A stretch of 64,000 bases of DNA from Lingula anatina (taxonomy: Eukaryota > Brachiopoda > Lingulata > Lingulida > Lingulidae). The notes below the pieces were generated by a model that saw only the letters and a list, made by a program, of their open reading frames with translations, was not told where the DNA came from and made no database searches. A program made the position numbers and the translations under genes. This document shows, in pieces, positions 9,859 to 22,976 of this stretch. Each line of letters opens with the position of its first letter. Position 1 is the stretch's first letter. The DNA lies in contig NW_019775558.1 in assembly GCF_001039355.2 (NCBI RefSeq), positions 617,925 through 681,924 of the forward strand. The letters are read 5' to 3'.

Positions 9859-12800
9859 TTAATCCGAACAGTCTGTGATTAGTGTTCTTGAAATTCTTAT
9901 AGGCATAATTCTTTTCTGTTGCCATTTTTTTCTTTATATTAATGACTATATTCCAGGAAACCAATCAATTCATTATTGTGTTCATTACTTTTTAATAACA
10001 TAACGTTTTATCGGGTTATATGCTTGTTTTGAGGTTAACATCATTTGCAGCGTATACGATAAGTGACGGCATGAATTTTAATATAATTGCACCAGCTGTT
10101 ACAAGAAGCAATTGCTGTTCAAGCTCAACTGATACATTACTTTGCTTGACTGGTGTTAGGAAACCGAAGGACCAGGTATCGGAGAGTTCAGGATACTGTA
10201 GAGTTGTCCTCACACATTCTGAGATTGTCTCGTCTCTGTTAAATCACGTGGCCTTAACACACTTAAGGTTCTTTTGTTAACAGCTCTTTGTTGAAAAGGA
10301 CCAATGATATAGCTGGAAATCGTCACATCCCAACCCGTTTCTATTCCATTCCAGTTATACAGTTATACTATTTAAAACTATAAAGTAGTATTTGGTTGGG
10401 TTTACCAGCAATGGTTTGACAAACGTACTACTTCGCATACTTTAGAATACTGCATAGTCTTTGACACAAGTATAGGTTTTACACTATTTGTAATGCCAAG
10501 GATCCTGAAAGATTGACAATTACAAAATCGAAACATTTACAAAAGGTAATTTATTCAACTATTTGGAAGCATAGCTATCATGGAAATCCCCCTTGTTGTA
10601 CATAGCAATAAACGTAATATTGCATAGTTATCAAATCTAATCAATAATATGCTATTTTCTTACACGCAAATTCCTACCAATTCCTATTAAAAATTCAATT
10701 CACCGCCGCAAATGTCTCAGTTACTTAAAATGGCAGGGCGAACGTTTTCTTAATATCTCTTTTTCATTTGTTAAATATTTCCGCTGGAATTCTCCAAATG
10801 TCTCCGAGTACTTTTAGACATTCTACCGGCAGAAATGTGGATAACTTTCAGACGTTCAAACCGAGGACAAAGAAAGATACACGCAACGTGATCATGAAAC
10901 AGCGGAAATCCAGCAATGTCTGTATTCCACGCAACCATTAAGTCTATCTCGATCGATCTCCATGTGCACAAGGTGCGTGAAGGTACACTCAGTCGACTAA
11001 GCACGTGCTGAAGATTTGGATGATGATGAAAAACCACGACTGTTTCTTCTCCTGTTTATAAATGGAAAGCTCAAAATTGTCTCTATCCAAACCTCATTTG
11101 TTTATGCTTTAAGTCCTATGCTTTTATGTCCCCTGTCTCTCCCAGTAGTATCTGTTTTGCTGGAAATACTTGTATTGATATTACTATTGATTTTCATAGC
11201 TGAGCCCTGGGGGCGATCACAAAGCGTGTTGTTTCTTTGCATGGTTCGAGTTGTACTTCTACATAAAGGTGGTTGTGACTTCAATGTTAGTTCTTGTTTT
11301 TTCACAGGCAGTGTCTCTTCCATATGCTACCACGAGGTGCATTTTAGCTTTGTTAGGAAAACTTTGTCAAAAAAAAGTATGCAAACCTCACTCTTTCTAA
11401 AGCTCATTTTCTACATGTACCTAGTCTCTAATCTACAAGTTCTCTCGACTTAATGCAAGTGTAGCGAAGAGAGCGCTCCTCGGCGAAATTCAGAGAACAA
11501 AAACTGCAGGTGCATCAGCTGCAGCGCATTTTTCACCTGCCTCTGGCTTAACTTCAGGTCCCTTCACAGGTTCGGGGGTTTTGTCTGAAAGACGGAATCT
11601 CATGTAACCTAGCTTGTGGCACAGAAGGATGGCGAGCGTAGTGAGGACTGCCCCTGCGCCCAACAATCCAGGTCCGACGGTCCAACCAATATCTTTACTA
11701 AGGAACGCGTCTGCTCCAAGGGTGACGATCAGGCCTGCGACCAGGAACCAAAATCCAAAAAATCCGGCGATGAGACCCACAAATTTTTCACGTCGCACTT
11801 CATCACCACACAGTGATCCTACAGGAAGCTGTGCCACCATCTCGTTCGCTTTTTCACTTTTCACAAAGGGAACAAAAGTTATTGCTAAGTCTGCTGAGAT
11901 CCAGTTGTACTTGTACGGCTTTTACTAACACACCTAAATCCTTGACGACCGTTTTAATTGATATTGAGGCCAAGAAAATAGTGAGAGCCTATGACGAAAA
12001 CCCGATTTGCTCCCTTCTATTGATCCGCTTGTAAGGAAATTGGCACACGGAATCCGCTATATTAATCAATGAGTGGATTCTAAGACTTTATTGTCCCCAG
12101 ATACACGACAGCTGCTAGCGGCTCGATAACTGTATCAAATATTAAGATATAGTCTTAATTACATCTTTGAAGCAAATGAATTTGAGGTCTTTGAGTTTCT
12201 TTGTGTTCTTTATTTCGACGTAAGACACAGTTTTAATGAGCCATATAGGCTTAATGTGCATGTGTGATCAAAGTGGGGGGAGGGGGAGTTCGGGAAATGA
12301 ATGTCACATTGTCATTCCATAAAACTGCGCACGACCTCTTATTCACAGGCCAGGTTGATTTTTTTAAAGCTTGGACGTTTTACTTTATAAAGTGTAAGAA
12401 GGAGAAATATATGGAAGGAAATCAGTCCTATAATAGAAAGAAACTTTGGCCAATTTTTTTGAAATCTCGAGATTTCTGAAGTCCCAATTACTGTTAACAA
12501 TAAGGAGGAAATGCCAAAGACAAAACAAAAAACTTTGTGTGGTTCCAACGGGTACAAAAGGAATCGTTCAGATTAGGGTTCGTAAGACAGTACGATAATT
12601 TGATTTTTTTAATTCAAGAAAAAAAATTAATTTCTATGAAGTGATATTATTGGGGGAAAATCTCAACAATATTTTTAAAATATCCCAGTAATAAGGAAAG
12701 TTAGGCTAGCGACGTGAGTGTTACCTCTACCCGAGGTGTGCAATAAGCTGAAGCTGTGATGAAATCGACACGACGGACACTGAAATATCGGAGTGCAAAA

Positions 12801-13557
12801 AATTGACTTGGTTTTATTATTCATAAAACAGGCTGTTACTTTGACTAAGTCGTAAAACAGCTGATGGAGTTCTTGAAACTGTAAAAGACTTAAATGGAAA
12901 TGTAATAGATTATAAGCTTGTTCATCTGCGAAGTGTTCTGGGAACTATTCTATTTTTGAAAAAAAAAAATAATAATAATCCAAGGCAGTTCCTTACAAAA
13001 AACTAATTCAGGAGAACTAACCGGTCCTTTATCTTTTTATTGAATAATAAAATACTATACCAGCCCTAACCAGTTCTTTATCTTTATATATCAAATGTAG
13101 TCCATTTATCAAAATACATCGTATTTACAAAATAAGAATAAATGAATATAATAAAATACAAGTATTTAAGAAAGAGATTACCATTCGTATGCAAATGAGA
13201 TCAAAGGGTTATGTTCGGTCGACAAACTAACCTGCCACTTTTTCACTAGATGCTGATTATACAAGGTCAACATATCCGTACTGTTCGAGATGACTTTAGA
13301 AACGTGTTATCCCTATATGAGTTTCACAATTCATTGTTTTACATCAAGTTCTTCATCTTAGTTACATGTATATCAAACGTTTTTTACAAGGACACAATGC
13401 TATTAAAGCAAGTTATGGTCTGTGTTATCTTCAGCAGTATTTATAATTTTCAGTGGTAATATTGGACTTTCATTTACCTTTGTACAAAGTCCACCGGTAT
13501 CGTATATAAAAAAATTACTGTATATAAAAAAAAGGATGGATATGACATTTACTGTCC
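9825..13557. repeat. Duplicated block B, copy 2
   Basis: Second copy of 6026-9823 with substitutions and indels. After 13557 the sequence continues as unique DNA into the chitin-binding gene. The membrane-protein gene at 11490-11840 stays open. No other gene supported. Confidence 0.9.
11490..11840 (-). CDS. Small two-helix membrane protein (paralogue B, copy 2)
   Basis: Allelic copy of 7727-8077: 116 residues from the ATG, differing only in the last residue (Phe to Leu). Two helices and the Lys-Leu-Gly-Tyr motif are unchanged, although surrounding non-coding sequence carries many differences. That contrast supports a real protein under constraint. Function unknown. Confidence 0.7.
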   Translation of the reverse strand: MVAQLPVGSLCGDEVRREKFVGLIAGFFGFWFLVAGLIVTLGADAFLSKDIGWTVGPGLLGAGAVLTTLAILLCHKLGYMRFRLSDKTPEPVKGPEVKPEAGEKCAAADAPAVFVL

Positions 13558-13643
13558 GGAATGAATCTGTAATTTTAGGCCAGGCAATGGCAGGTGCTAA
13601 GTGTCTTTGTTGCCATCATTCCTGCCATCTTTCAAACATGTTA

Positions 13644-14475
13644 CTACTCTTCGATTACAGTCGGATGCCTGAGAAAAGCGACTTTTCTCTCTTGTGTAGT
13701 TGGCGGGGGAGGAATTGTCGCCATTTCACACGACACTTGTTCTTCGTAATAACAATGGCCTAAGTCCTCGTCGAACAGGTAACCTTGCGCGCAGTGGTAT
13801 TGGAATTTCTTCCCGTCCAGACACAAGTAGAAGACGTGACACAGGCGCGCTCTATCGGCGTGATATCCGTTCTTTTTGCCTTCACAGCTGAACAGAAATT
13901 GGCGAGGTACGCCATGGGCTGGAACTCTCTTAAAGAGTTTGTGAAAATGGGTCTGAAGAAAACAGAAATTTTTAGCTTTACATTTTATTGGGAGTTCAAG
14001 AAAGTTGAAATATAATTGCACATAAATGTGTATAATCTACTTTGCACAAATCGTCTCTAGAGCAGCTCTGAAAGCAATTTATTTCCAACAATCATTTTGC
14101 AATTTTTAGAACGTGAATGTCACATGTTGTTCATTTCAACATGTCAGTCATGATTAATTTCGCACATTTGAGACAATCCCTTAATGTAGCTATCTTTTAA
14201 CAGACTTTTATAACCTCATATCAAAAGTAACATAAAGGGAAAAATACCTCTCCACACACTTCTTGCGCTGCTATCACAATCACGGCACAAACTGAAAATT
14301 AAAAACACAACAATATACACCGAGAAAGTTAAACTAAAAGTTGCACATTCATTAACATGTGTTTATCTAAATGATTGTCTAAAATGTGAACCGAAATAAA
14401 CGTGATTCCATCTCACATTTATAAAGATTTTACTATTGAAAAGTTACCTGAAGCAATGAGTAGCACAGTCTTCAT
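13644..14475 (-). CDS. Secreted type-2 chitin-binding (peritrophin-A, CBM14) protein
   Basis: Three coding exons on the minus strand: 14448-14475, 14248-14291 and 13644-13952. All boundaries are GT-AG and the phases agree (381 nt, 126 residues). Exons 1-2 encode a signal peptide (MKTVLLIASVCAVIVIAAQ, cleavage expected near residue 19). Exon 3 holds one chitin-binding type-2 domain, about residues 46-100, with six cysteines at 47, 62, 68, 78, 91 and 99 and the family's aromatic pattern (CHVFYLC, then YLFDEDLGHC). A short Pro/Thr tail follows. Domains of this family bind chitin in peritrophic membranes, shells or cuticle; here a small extracellular chitin-binding role is inferred. A TATA-like box lies about 36 bases 5' of the ATG. 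Confidence 0.85.
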
Positions 14476-14510
14476 CTTCAGTCGTGAGAGGTACGATTGG
14501 TAGAATACAG

Positions 14511-14516
14511 CTTATA
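14511..14516 (-). promoter_or_regulatory. Putative TATA box of the chitin-binding gene
   Basis: The minus strand reads TATAAG here, about 36 bases before the start codon. The spacing allows a very short 5' leader. Inference only. Confidence 0.4.
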
Positions 14517-14873
14517 TGAAATGCTCAAGTCTTTACGATCTTTTATTTTATAGCAAAAACAGTCTTCCTTTTATAGCATTGTGTGACAAAACGCCTTTAA
14601 AAACACATTTGTGGTTTGTTTTAGCAAATAAAATTTAGTCAGGTAATAAATAAATGTGATACCTGACAAGTGAAAACTTTACGTAGGAGTATAATTCACG
14701 GTGCTATGGCTTGTTTAGTGGTTATGAAGGGATAGGGGAAGAAAATGCCACTTTTCCATTTCAAGCACATGTCCAATAACCTCTCGCCTTAAATAATGAC
14801 AGATTCGAGAACAACGGTATTTTTGATATATTTCAGTAAAAGAGTATGCCTCTGCATAAAGTTAGGTCAGTAA

Positions 14874-14919
<46 letters not shown>

Positions 14920-17900
14920 CAGACACATTACGGGGGTGGGGGGGGGGCATACACGCACACTCCCTACACGCATTTGGTGTTTACCAAACTTAATGCACCG
15001 CTACACAGCTAAATTGCAGATAAAGGACATTTTGTCTTTATGACAGACGTTCACGTGAAGGCGGCTATTACCCACACGGTCTTATGTAACCGTACCTATA
15101 AAAAGTTTAAAGAGATAACAACTTTGCGTATGAGATTTATTTTCACAATAAATTCATTGTAAACAAGTCACAGAAATATAATTATAAATTCCATTTAACC
15201 ACTAAACAGCGGTTATCACAATTATTCTGGAATCTGTGCTTGCCATCAGACTACGTGGACCTTCAAACATGACTATACCTCCGTAATCTTCTCTTAAGAG
15301 ATTATTACAAAAAAAAAACAAATTTAAAAAAAAACTAACTAACTATCTGGACTAACTTTAAATGTTGGAATGAATTCATTAACCATTGATAAGTATGGGA
15401 AAATCTGTTTACTGATCAAAACGAAGTTTTTTCTCTCCTCAATGTATCTAGATGCGTAGAAAGAAAACATCGAACCTTTTTTTAAACACGCAAATAGACC
15501 GTTTTAAGAATATTGGTTAGTAAATGGTAAAATAAGCATGTAAGACATGACACACAAGTCCTAAGGTATTGTCTATTATTTGGGTTAGGCTTAGGATATG
15601 CGCTTTGATGGTCGTGGATTTCATTATTACGTGCGTGGGCATTGGGGCTACATTGCTTTAAATGGCCGACACATACATTGTGTACTTTTCAACATCCACA
15701 ATCAAGAAAAACTCACATCAGAATTTTAAAAAGTTTTTAAAAAGCATTTAGCATTCCAGCTTAAGATTCATATTTATCAAAATGGCTAAATAATGCAAAA
15801 TTTATAGCAGCAATAAAAATGGTAAGTATTTTCGGAAAAGACTATCCCATTCTCTGTGACGTTTACATTGAAGATGGTATTTCTCCCGCTGTGTATAATC
15901 ATCATCAAGTCACTTATAGACACGGTATTGGAATAGACACGTCGAGGAAATAATTCACGCATGCAAAAAACGCCCAATGATATATTAAGCTTGGTCCAAA
16001 ATTAACCTTTGCGGTGTGAATGCGTAATGACGTTGGATAGCATTAATTTCTTTCCTTTTCCTCTATCTAGACACGGTTGTGGATACAATGACAAAGGTTT
16101 TCTTCCGATTAACCACTAACTAAAACATACGAGTAGACTGTTACAAGATGGTCTTACTATTCCATATATAAATACAGTAATAGATTTGAACAACAACAAC
16201 AACAACAATGATTATGTGTGATTTTATTTCTGATAATAGGTCAATTGATATTAGTTTATACTTATAATATGAAACATTTAAATCACAAAAGTACAGTTTA
16301 ATTTTTTTGTCCATAGTAATAAGCTTTAATCTTCTTTTTTTCAGCATTCATAATGAAGCAATTTTGGGCAACACAGAATTTTCTTTTGTACTCATTATTC
16401 TGATAAATAGATTCTTCCTGTCCATATTGCCATTACAAATATCCTCTAGCCTTTAAACTCTGAGATCATTGTGCAAAGGACACACAGGAAGAAAATGTAC
16501 TTCAGTTAATATTGTACCTTCCCAACCTGGACACACCCGTTCATCCCTACCCTTTTTCTTGTGCCTGCCCGTCTCTATCATAAGTGTGTGATTTGAACAT
16601 CTTAAACATACAAGTACTGTTATAAAATAGTTATATCTGGTGTCTTCACATAAGTTCCAACAACAGCAACAGAAGCAGCAACAATTACATTACGATGTGT
16701 CAAAATTATATTTATTTCACATTTTACGATAATAATGTCGCATTTCCTGTAACGTTTTAACGGTTTAATTTTGAACGCATTTTCTCATATCTCTGCAGGC
16801 CATGTGGTTACGGTCGCAAACTGTAGAAATCCATTTATATTCCCTGTGGTCTCTGCTTGCAGTTGAGTTAAGCTGTGCCATTAGAATATTTTCCTAACCA
16901 TTTTCCAATTATATGTACTACTGCACGTTGAGCCGTCACAACTTTATCCAGAAGCACAGCCTCGGGCCAATTTCAAACTCAGTTGTGATGGTCCTACTGG
17001 GTACATTGTACATGTACAAATCGTCAAAACGACAATTTTTTGCCTCAGTGTGTAAATACGATATTCCACCATTGCCCCCCCCCCCTCCGCCCACAACACC
17101 ATATTTGCCCCTGTGCACAATGCAGCATCTAACGTATTCTAGCATTTGCTGTACTTAAATATCTGAAAAAGGTTCCGTACAGTTTGATCAGCTTCCTCTA
17201 AGGTTTGGAATTGTGATCATTGTTCAGTAAGTGCGCACTAAGTTGTTCTGTTACAACGTGGATGGAAATGCTGCTTAAAATACGACAATAATTCTCTTGA
17301 AACATTTCAACAAAGAATGTCAACAAAGAATGACTCATTTAGGCCTACATATGGAAGTTGTAATGGTTTCTTGGTGACAATAAATCTGAAACTAAAGATA
17401 TAATATATGATACCCTGATTGTGTTAAGTTACACCTAAACACCTTTCAAAGCTAATGTAAGGATCTCACGAAAAGAAAACCAAAACAGGTATATGACATG
17501 ACCACCAAAGGGATTTGATGAAAATGATGCTAAAGATTCCTCAGGGGTGAATGTCAATGCACCGAATGCAGACAGATGTAACAATGAAGGATATGCTTGT
17601 ATTGTATGTTGTAAATTGAAGTGTCATCGATGACTGCTTGGCAATAAGATATGAGATGTAAGAATAGACAAATCTTCAGTTCACAAAATGTACATATTCA
17701 TTGATGACAAAGAGATCTGTGAAGAGTCACGAAAAAAATTTAACACCGACCACTAGCCTAGTTCATGGAATTATCAACTCAGGAAATCTGGATTTTTCAT
17801 CTTTCTGGAGTCATCTTTCTGGAGAAAAAGTAATGCCAGTGCTAGTAATTCTTAGTATACATGTGTTATATGGTTATCAGCCTTCAAATTTAATAAACAC

Positions 17901-18842
17901 ACAATAGGTACACTGCAATAGATTAAATAACCGTAACTTACATGCTATCACTTTTACCATCTTGCTAATAAACCCTGCTTCTCGTAAACAAGCGGTGTCA
18001 ATCTTGTTTATATGAAAAATAACCACAAACAGGTTAAGTGAGCATTTATGTAAACTGACTAGAAGTGAGTTTAAGTAACAGCGTTTTCATGTCATTTCTA
18101 CTTGTGCTTGGCGACACACGATTGTAGTTCTTATGGAAAAAATACTGATTCCTGTTTGCCGTTCATTACTATTAGGCCTATTGTCTCATCACGACCCCAC
18201 TTTCTCTCATAAAAATGGGGCATGAATTATTAAAATAATTCATAGAAAAAATAAACATATGTATTTTTACACCCACGTGAAGATGATATGGGTGCATTTC
18301 CTCTTTCTTCATTAAAATACACCATTTCTCTTTTGAAATAAGGAGTAGTAGGATCATGTCACATAAATACCTCAGTTGCGTCTGTCATTTGCCAGGTTTA
18401 GTAACCAGGTAAACATAAAAATCCCTGCATGGGTAAAGATGTGCATTAAATCAGCCAACAAAGAGGGCTATACGTATGTGCCCAGTTTAGCGGCGATTCT
18501 TAGGCCTACAAAGTTTTTTTGCAAAGTTCACCAATGGGTCTTGTCCGACAGACAAAACATAAAGATACTACGACGCATTAGGACTGCTTGTGACATCTTT
18601 CTTTGTATCCAGGCAGTCGCAGACTATTTCCTGGCATTGTCAATGTACTCAGTAGTCTGTGATATGTGGCAACAGTGTGGTGGGACCGCGAATTTGTTTA
18701 TCTTTACCCTCGGTTAGTTTGCTTCGTCTGAAGGAAAATGGCATTTTCCGCCCGTCAAATCCTCCCTTCTTTATTTGTACCATAATTATGTCCCATCATT
18801 TTGTCTTTTTTCTTTGCCATGTAGCACCACCTACGTTGCCTT
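14517..18842. other. Intergenic region, no gene seen
   Basis: Non-coding as far as I can tell. It contains a (CT)n tract at 14878-14916, a G run near 14936, a C run near 17076 and three copies of the palindrome TAGGCCTA (17340, 18173, 18501). Open frames are short and have no recognisable domain, including a 113-codon frame at 18376-18717. Confidence 0.5.
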
Positions 18843-21019
18843 TTAGTCGTAATAGTCAAACCTCGGTTGCTGTTTTTGTGATATAGGGTCTTGCTTTATG
18901 TCAATCACTTCGACTTTGGTTTCGTCCACTTTCGATGGGCAACAACACAATTTGAAGAGGAAGGCAACAAACAATAAGACTGGCAATCCTCCCAAAATCC
19001 CAGCCATGATGTAAACCGTAGGATTGACATAATCAGCGTAAGGGTCCGGCGTGGTTGTGATTTCTTCTGTCGTTGTCTGAGTTTCTTCTGTTGTGGTAAT
19101 TGGTCTTTGTGTTGTTATCTGGGCCGTTGTTGGTGCATTTGTTGTGGTAGTTGGTATTACTGCGGTGGTGGTTGTGGGAGCAAATGTGCTAGTTGTGACA
19201 GGCACTCCCGCTGTGGTATTTGTGGCATTCGCAGCGGCAGTAACATTATCACCATCCGTGGTAGTAAAATTGAATGCGCCAACTGTAGTGTATGCATCAG
19301 TAGTAATCTCCGCAACAGTGGTATTATCCGTCGCATTCGTTGTTTGTGCAACTGAAACAGTAAACAATGAAATATCTATAATTTTTTCCTTATGATTATG
19401 CTAATGAGAGAACGTAGAACCAATTATTGCATCTTTTCAATAGGATTATCGACCATCATTACTTAATTTGAATTCAATAACCAGTAAGGGGTATTTTAGG
19501 AGCACAAGCACAAACAATCAAATCACGATGCGTAACTCTTGAACTTTTGTCGATTATATTTCCATTTCGATTTTTGATCAGCCTCTGAATGCTTCTACGG
19601 AACTCTAATTGTACCAGCCCAATGCACCACAATACAAGTTTCATTAAAAATTTAACACTGACAAACGCATTATGCGTTGACCCTTACAATGCATTGATAT
19701 TCGCTTTGAGCGTAAGTGAGAAATGCAACAAAACTTGAATAGGCGGTGGGAATTGTAAATGCAATTTTAATGAGGACCAAGTTAGCGCTGTTGTAGTTTC
19801 CTATTTTTGAGACATTGATCTGATCTTTCAAAATAAGACCTTGTGATCGAACTTAATACTTGTTCCTTGTACTCGCATTTTTTTCTCTAACAATATGTGA
19901 ACAATTACGACTGTTATAGTACACTAGTGTCTACCTATAATTTTTCACAGTTCAGAGTCGATTTCATGTACATAAAAAAAGAAGGGTCCTAAAAAAGTAG
20001 TTACATGAAATCTATTAGATGAAACACCGACAATATGACAGTGATCCATTGGGAAGTGTTTGCAATATTAATTTAAGACTTTGTAAGAAAGCACATTGTT
20101 TGATGGACTACCCATCCTCAAGTGTGATGCTAAAATAATTGCCAAATCAATGTTTACTTGCGTGGTTTTTTTAAATACACAAAGTTGTTGACACGAAAAA
20201 AATGTACACATGTACGGTCTCAAATGCTGATGATTTTGTAACATTGAAGTTGCGTGTTTAGTACACTTTTGTTGATATTTAAGCAAATTACTCATGACAT
20301 AATATTCATTGATGCAAGCGAATAAATCGCACAATTCTATTTTGAAGATCAGGCAGATTGGCTCTACATTTCAATGTCTGCTGTCGATAGATGTAAGTTA
20401 GGGCGCAGTATATTCATGATCACTTATAATGTTGCAAATATTGAGTTGACATGAGACTTTGCACATGTTATGCGTGTATATTCTCATATAATTATAGTTG
20501 ATTCTGTAGAAGCTAATTGTCTTTTCTTTGCTAAATTATCAAACATTAAACAACGCAAATCTGTCTTCTAATTTCGACAGTAATGAAACAGTTTCGGGTT
20601 TCCCTTTTTTCATGATCGAACCCAAAATAAAACCAGAAAAGCAATCTATATGCTGTAGACTGGGAATTACTCGCACACTTCAGGACCGAAGAATTTGTTC
20701 GAGTTCGATGCTCAATACACTTTAGCTAATACACAAGAAAAAAAAGATTTGTTCTATATAAATGATAGTTTGGGTTATAAATTGACGAGCTGTGCGGAAT
20801 CTACAATATCTTATTCCAATATACGAAAAGGAAAAAAAGCAATTGTTAGGCATGGGGGTAAACTTTGAAAGGAAACTTTGTCTATTCTATAGTTTCATTA
20901 AAATACAATCCAATCCAAAAAAAAATCAGTGTAAGAACTGATAATCCGGTTCACTTACCTACAATAGGGTTTAGGGAACACCACACCAAAAGGGAGAGCA
21001 ATGAACTAGTTATCTTCAT
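18843..21019 (-). CDS. Thr-rich mucin-like single-pass membrane protein
   Basis: Two coding exons on the minus strand: 20959-21019 (signal peptide) and 18843-19351. Exon 1 starts MKITSSLLSLLVWCSLNP and ends in phase 1 at a consensus donor (G|gtaagtg); exon 2 follows ctgtttcag and continues the codon, giving 570 nt and 189 residues. Residues about 22-125 are very rich in Thr with Ala, Val, Pro and several Asn-x-Thr sequons, as expected for a heavily O-glycosylated stalk. A transmembrane helix covers about 133-155 and is followed by Cys-Cys-Cys and a 30-residue cytoplasmic tail ending in Tyr-Tyr-Asp. Likely a cell-surface mucin or adhesion stalk (inference). The Thr-rich coding exon is a degenerate repeat. 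A further symmetric exon between the two cannot be excluded. Confidence 0.75.
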
Positions 21020-22084
21020 GATTTCATCCGCAATTAATGCTACGCAATCACCATTTCCAGAACAAGGTGCTTGGATTTTATCGAGACTCAATGAAATTAT
21101 AATGTATTATCATATGTTCTCTATTTTGTATAACATTTGGATCCATTCCGTAAATAGAACAAGTACTTTTTTCATTTCGTATCCTGTTATCAGGTATTCC
21201 TTCGAGAGTTGTTCGTTTTCGATGCCTGTCTTTTTTCCGCCAGTCTCCATCTGATATTTTATCGACCAATTTGACCAATTATGACCCGTGACCGTGAAAC
21301 TGCCTTCTATTATACATTTCATGCTGTGTAATAGGCACACATTATCTAACAGTCAATAAATAATGTCATCAACATAATTCAGACAAGGAAATCGTTCAAA
21401 ACACAGACAGGTGATTCATATACGACAAATTGTCCGAAATCAACCTAAAAAAATACATGTACATTTATTACTTTAGGACAGTATTCATCCCCATAATAAA
21501 TATCAATTTTCTTTTTCTCAAAACGCACGTTTCTGCATCTAATTCTTGATGAATTAATCACATCTGACCTTACATAATGCGATATTGAAGTTGCTGTACA
21601 ATAAACAATACAGATTTTTTAAGTATAGGAAGAGCTACTACCTGTCAACGTCAAACGTATCATCATTTACACGTCCTTCGACAGGTTTCCCAAGAAGAAA
21701 ACTCAATCAGTCAATTTGATTTGTTAACAAATTTCTCTTATGAGGCTGTTCTTTACCTGTGCGGGTCATTTACAGTATATTAGAGTAAACCTCCATTTGA
21801 CAAAAATGGTCTAGATAACAACAGTCACCGAACTTGAAAAACTCGAACAACTTTTTCTGTAACTCATTGAAATTTCACTAATCTAACTACGCCTCAATGA
21901 TAGCCCTATTGCTTAATGTGCATTTGTTTAGATATTTTAATTTGCCAGATAGTCGCTAAAAATGGGATGCTATTTAGGGACATGCTTGTTAAAAACTTAG
22001 AAAATTAATTGCAAGAAATGATTACAATTCATTCCTAAAATATTGAACGATTTTAGCAGTTTTGAATAATAGATGTCGCTTTTT

Positions 22085-22760
22085 TGCAGTCTCTCTCTAA
22101 TTAACCTTTAGATAAAGAGGTTTCTTTTCGAGGAAAAAAGATTGAACGATCCGTCGCGTGTTTCATGGCGTTCATGTCAAATTACTTCGAAAAGCGATAT
22201 TTAGCGTGTATAGGCAACAGTATCATGTATGCTAGTTTCCAGTAAATCAAACCGGATGATCAATTTTATCTCATGATGTTCATGTCAAACTAGTTTGAAA
22301 AACAATATTTAGCAACATTTTATTTCTTTATGGAATATCAACAGCTTTTGTTCAGAAGTCTTCGCATTAAGTTGCGACAAAGCATTATAATACGTCACAA
22401 TCCAGGCTCACTTTAAATTACCTTTAGACAAAAACGTTTCTTTTCGAGAGAAAAAAATGATTGAACTGTTCTTCGTTTGTTTCATAAAGTTCGTGTAAAA
22501 TGCTTCGAAAAAGACATTTAGCTTTTCACGGACCACACGGATCGCTAAAAATCTGCAACAAAATTGTTAAGTCGCCTCATCAGTATTGTAACAGTATGTA
22601 TACTATAGAGGCTCTGTAATATGATTTCCTGCGAATCAAACGAAATGACCATTTTTTTAGTGGAGTTTATGTCAAATTTCTTTGAAAACAATATTCAGCG
22701 TGTATAGACAACAGTATCATTGGGCATGCACATGTATGCATGTTTTCAGCCAATTAATTT
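22085..22760 (+). repeat. Diverged tandem repeat, about 300 bp period
   Basis: Two fuller units begin near 22096 and 22412 with the same order of phrases: a run like ACCTTTAGA, then GTTTCTTTTCGAG, an A-run, ATTGAAC, TTTCAT, GTTC-TGT-AAA, TTCGAAAA and ATTTAGC. Partial units near 22262 and 22650 repeat the later part (TTCATGTCAAA, TTTGAAAA, CAATATT-AGC). Units near 22207 and 22696 also share GTGTATAG-CAACAGTATCAT. The units are heavily diverged and non-coding. Confidence 0.6.
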
Positions 22761-22914
22761 TATTACAAGACATGAAAAACAAAACAATGATTTTACAGAC
22801 ATTTATCTCAATAGGAATCATCAATACGGAGCCACATAAAAACTGAAGGTCTACTTACAGGAACAGTTCCCCTACGCTTAAGCTGGCAACTTTTGTGTCA
22901 TCATGCTTATACCA

Positions 22915-22976
22915 AATAAATAAATAAACAAACAAACAAACAAACAAACAAACAAATAAATAAATAAATAAATAAA
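22915..22976. repeat. AAAT/AAAC tetranucleotide tract
   Basis: Alternating AAAT, AAAC and AAAT runs; a compound microsatellite. Confidence 0.95.

Noticed and set aside
19093-19395. Plus-strand Val/Ala-rich frames opposite the mucin-like exon
   Set aside because: Antisense shadows of a Thr-rich coding repeat; the minus-strand frame has a signal peptide, splice sites and a membrane helix.
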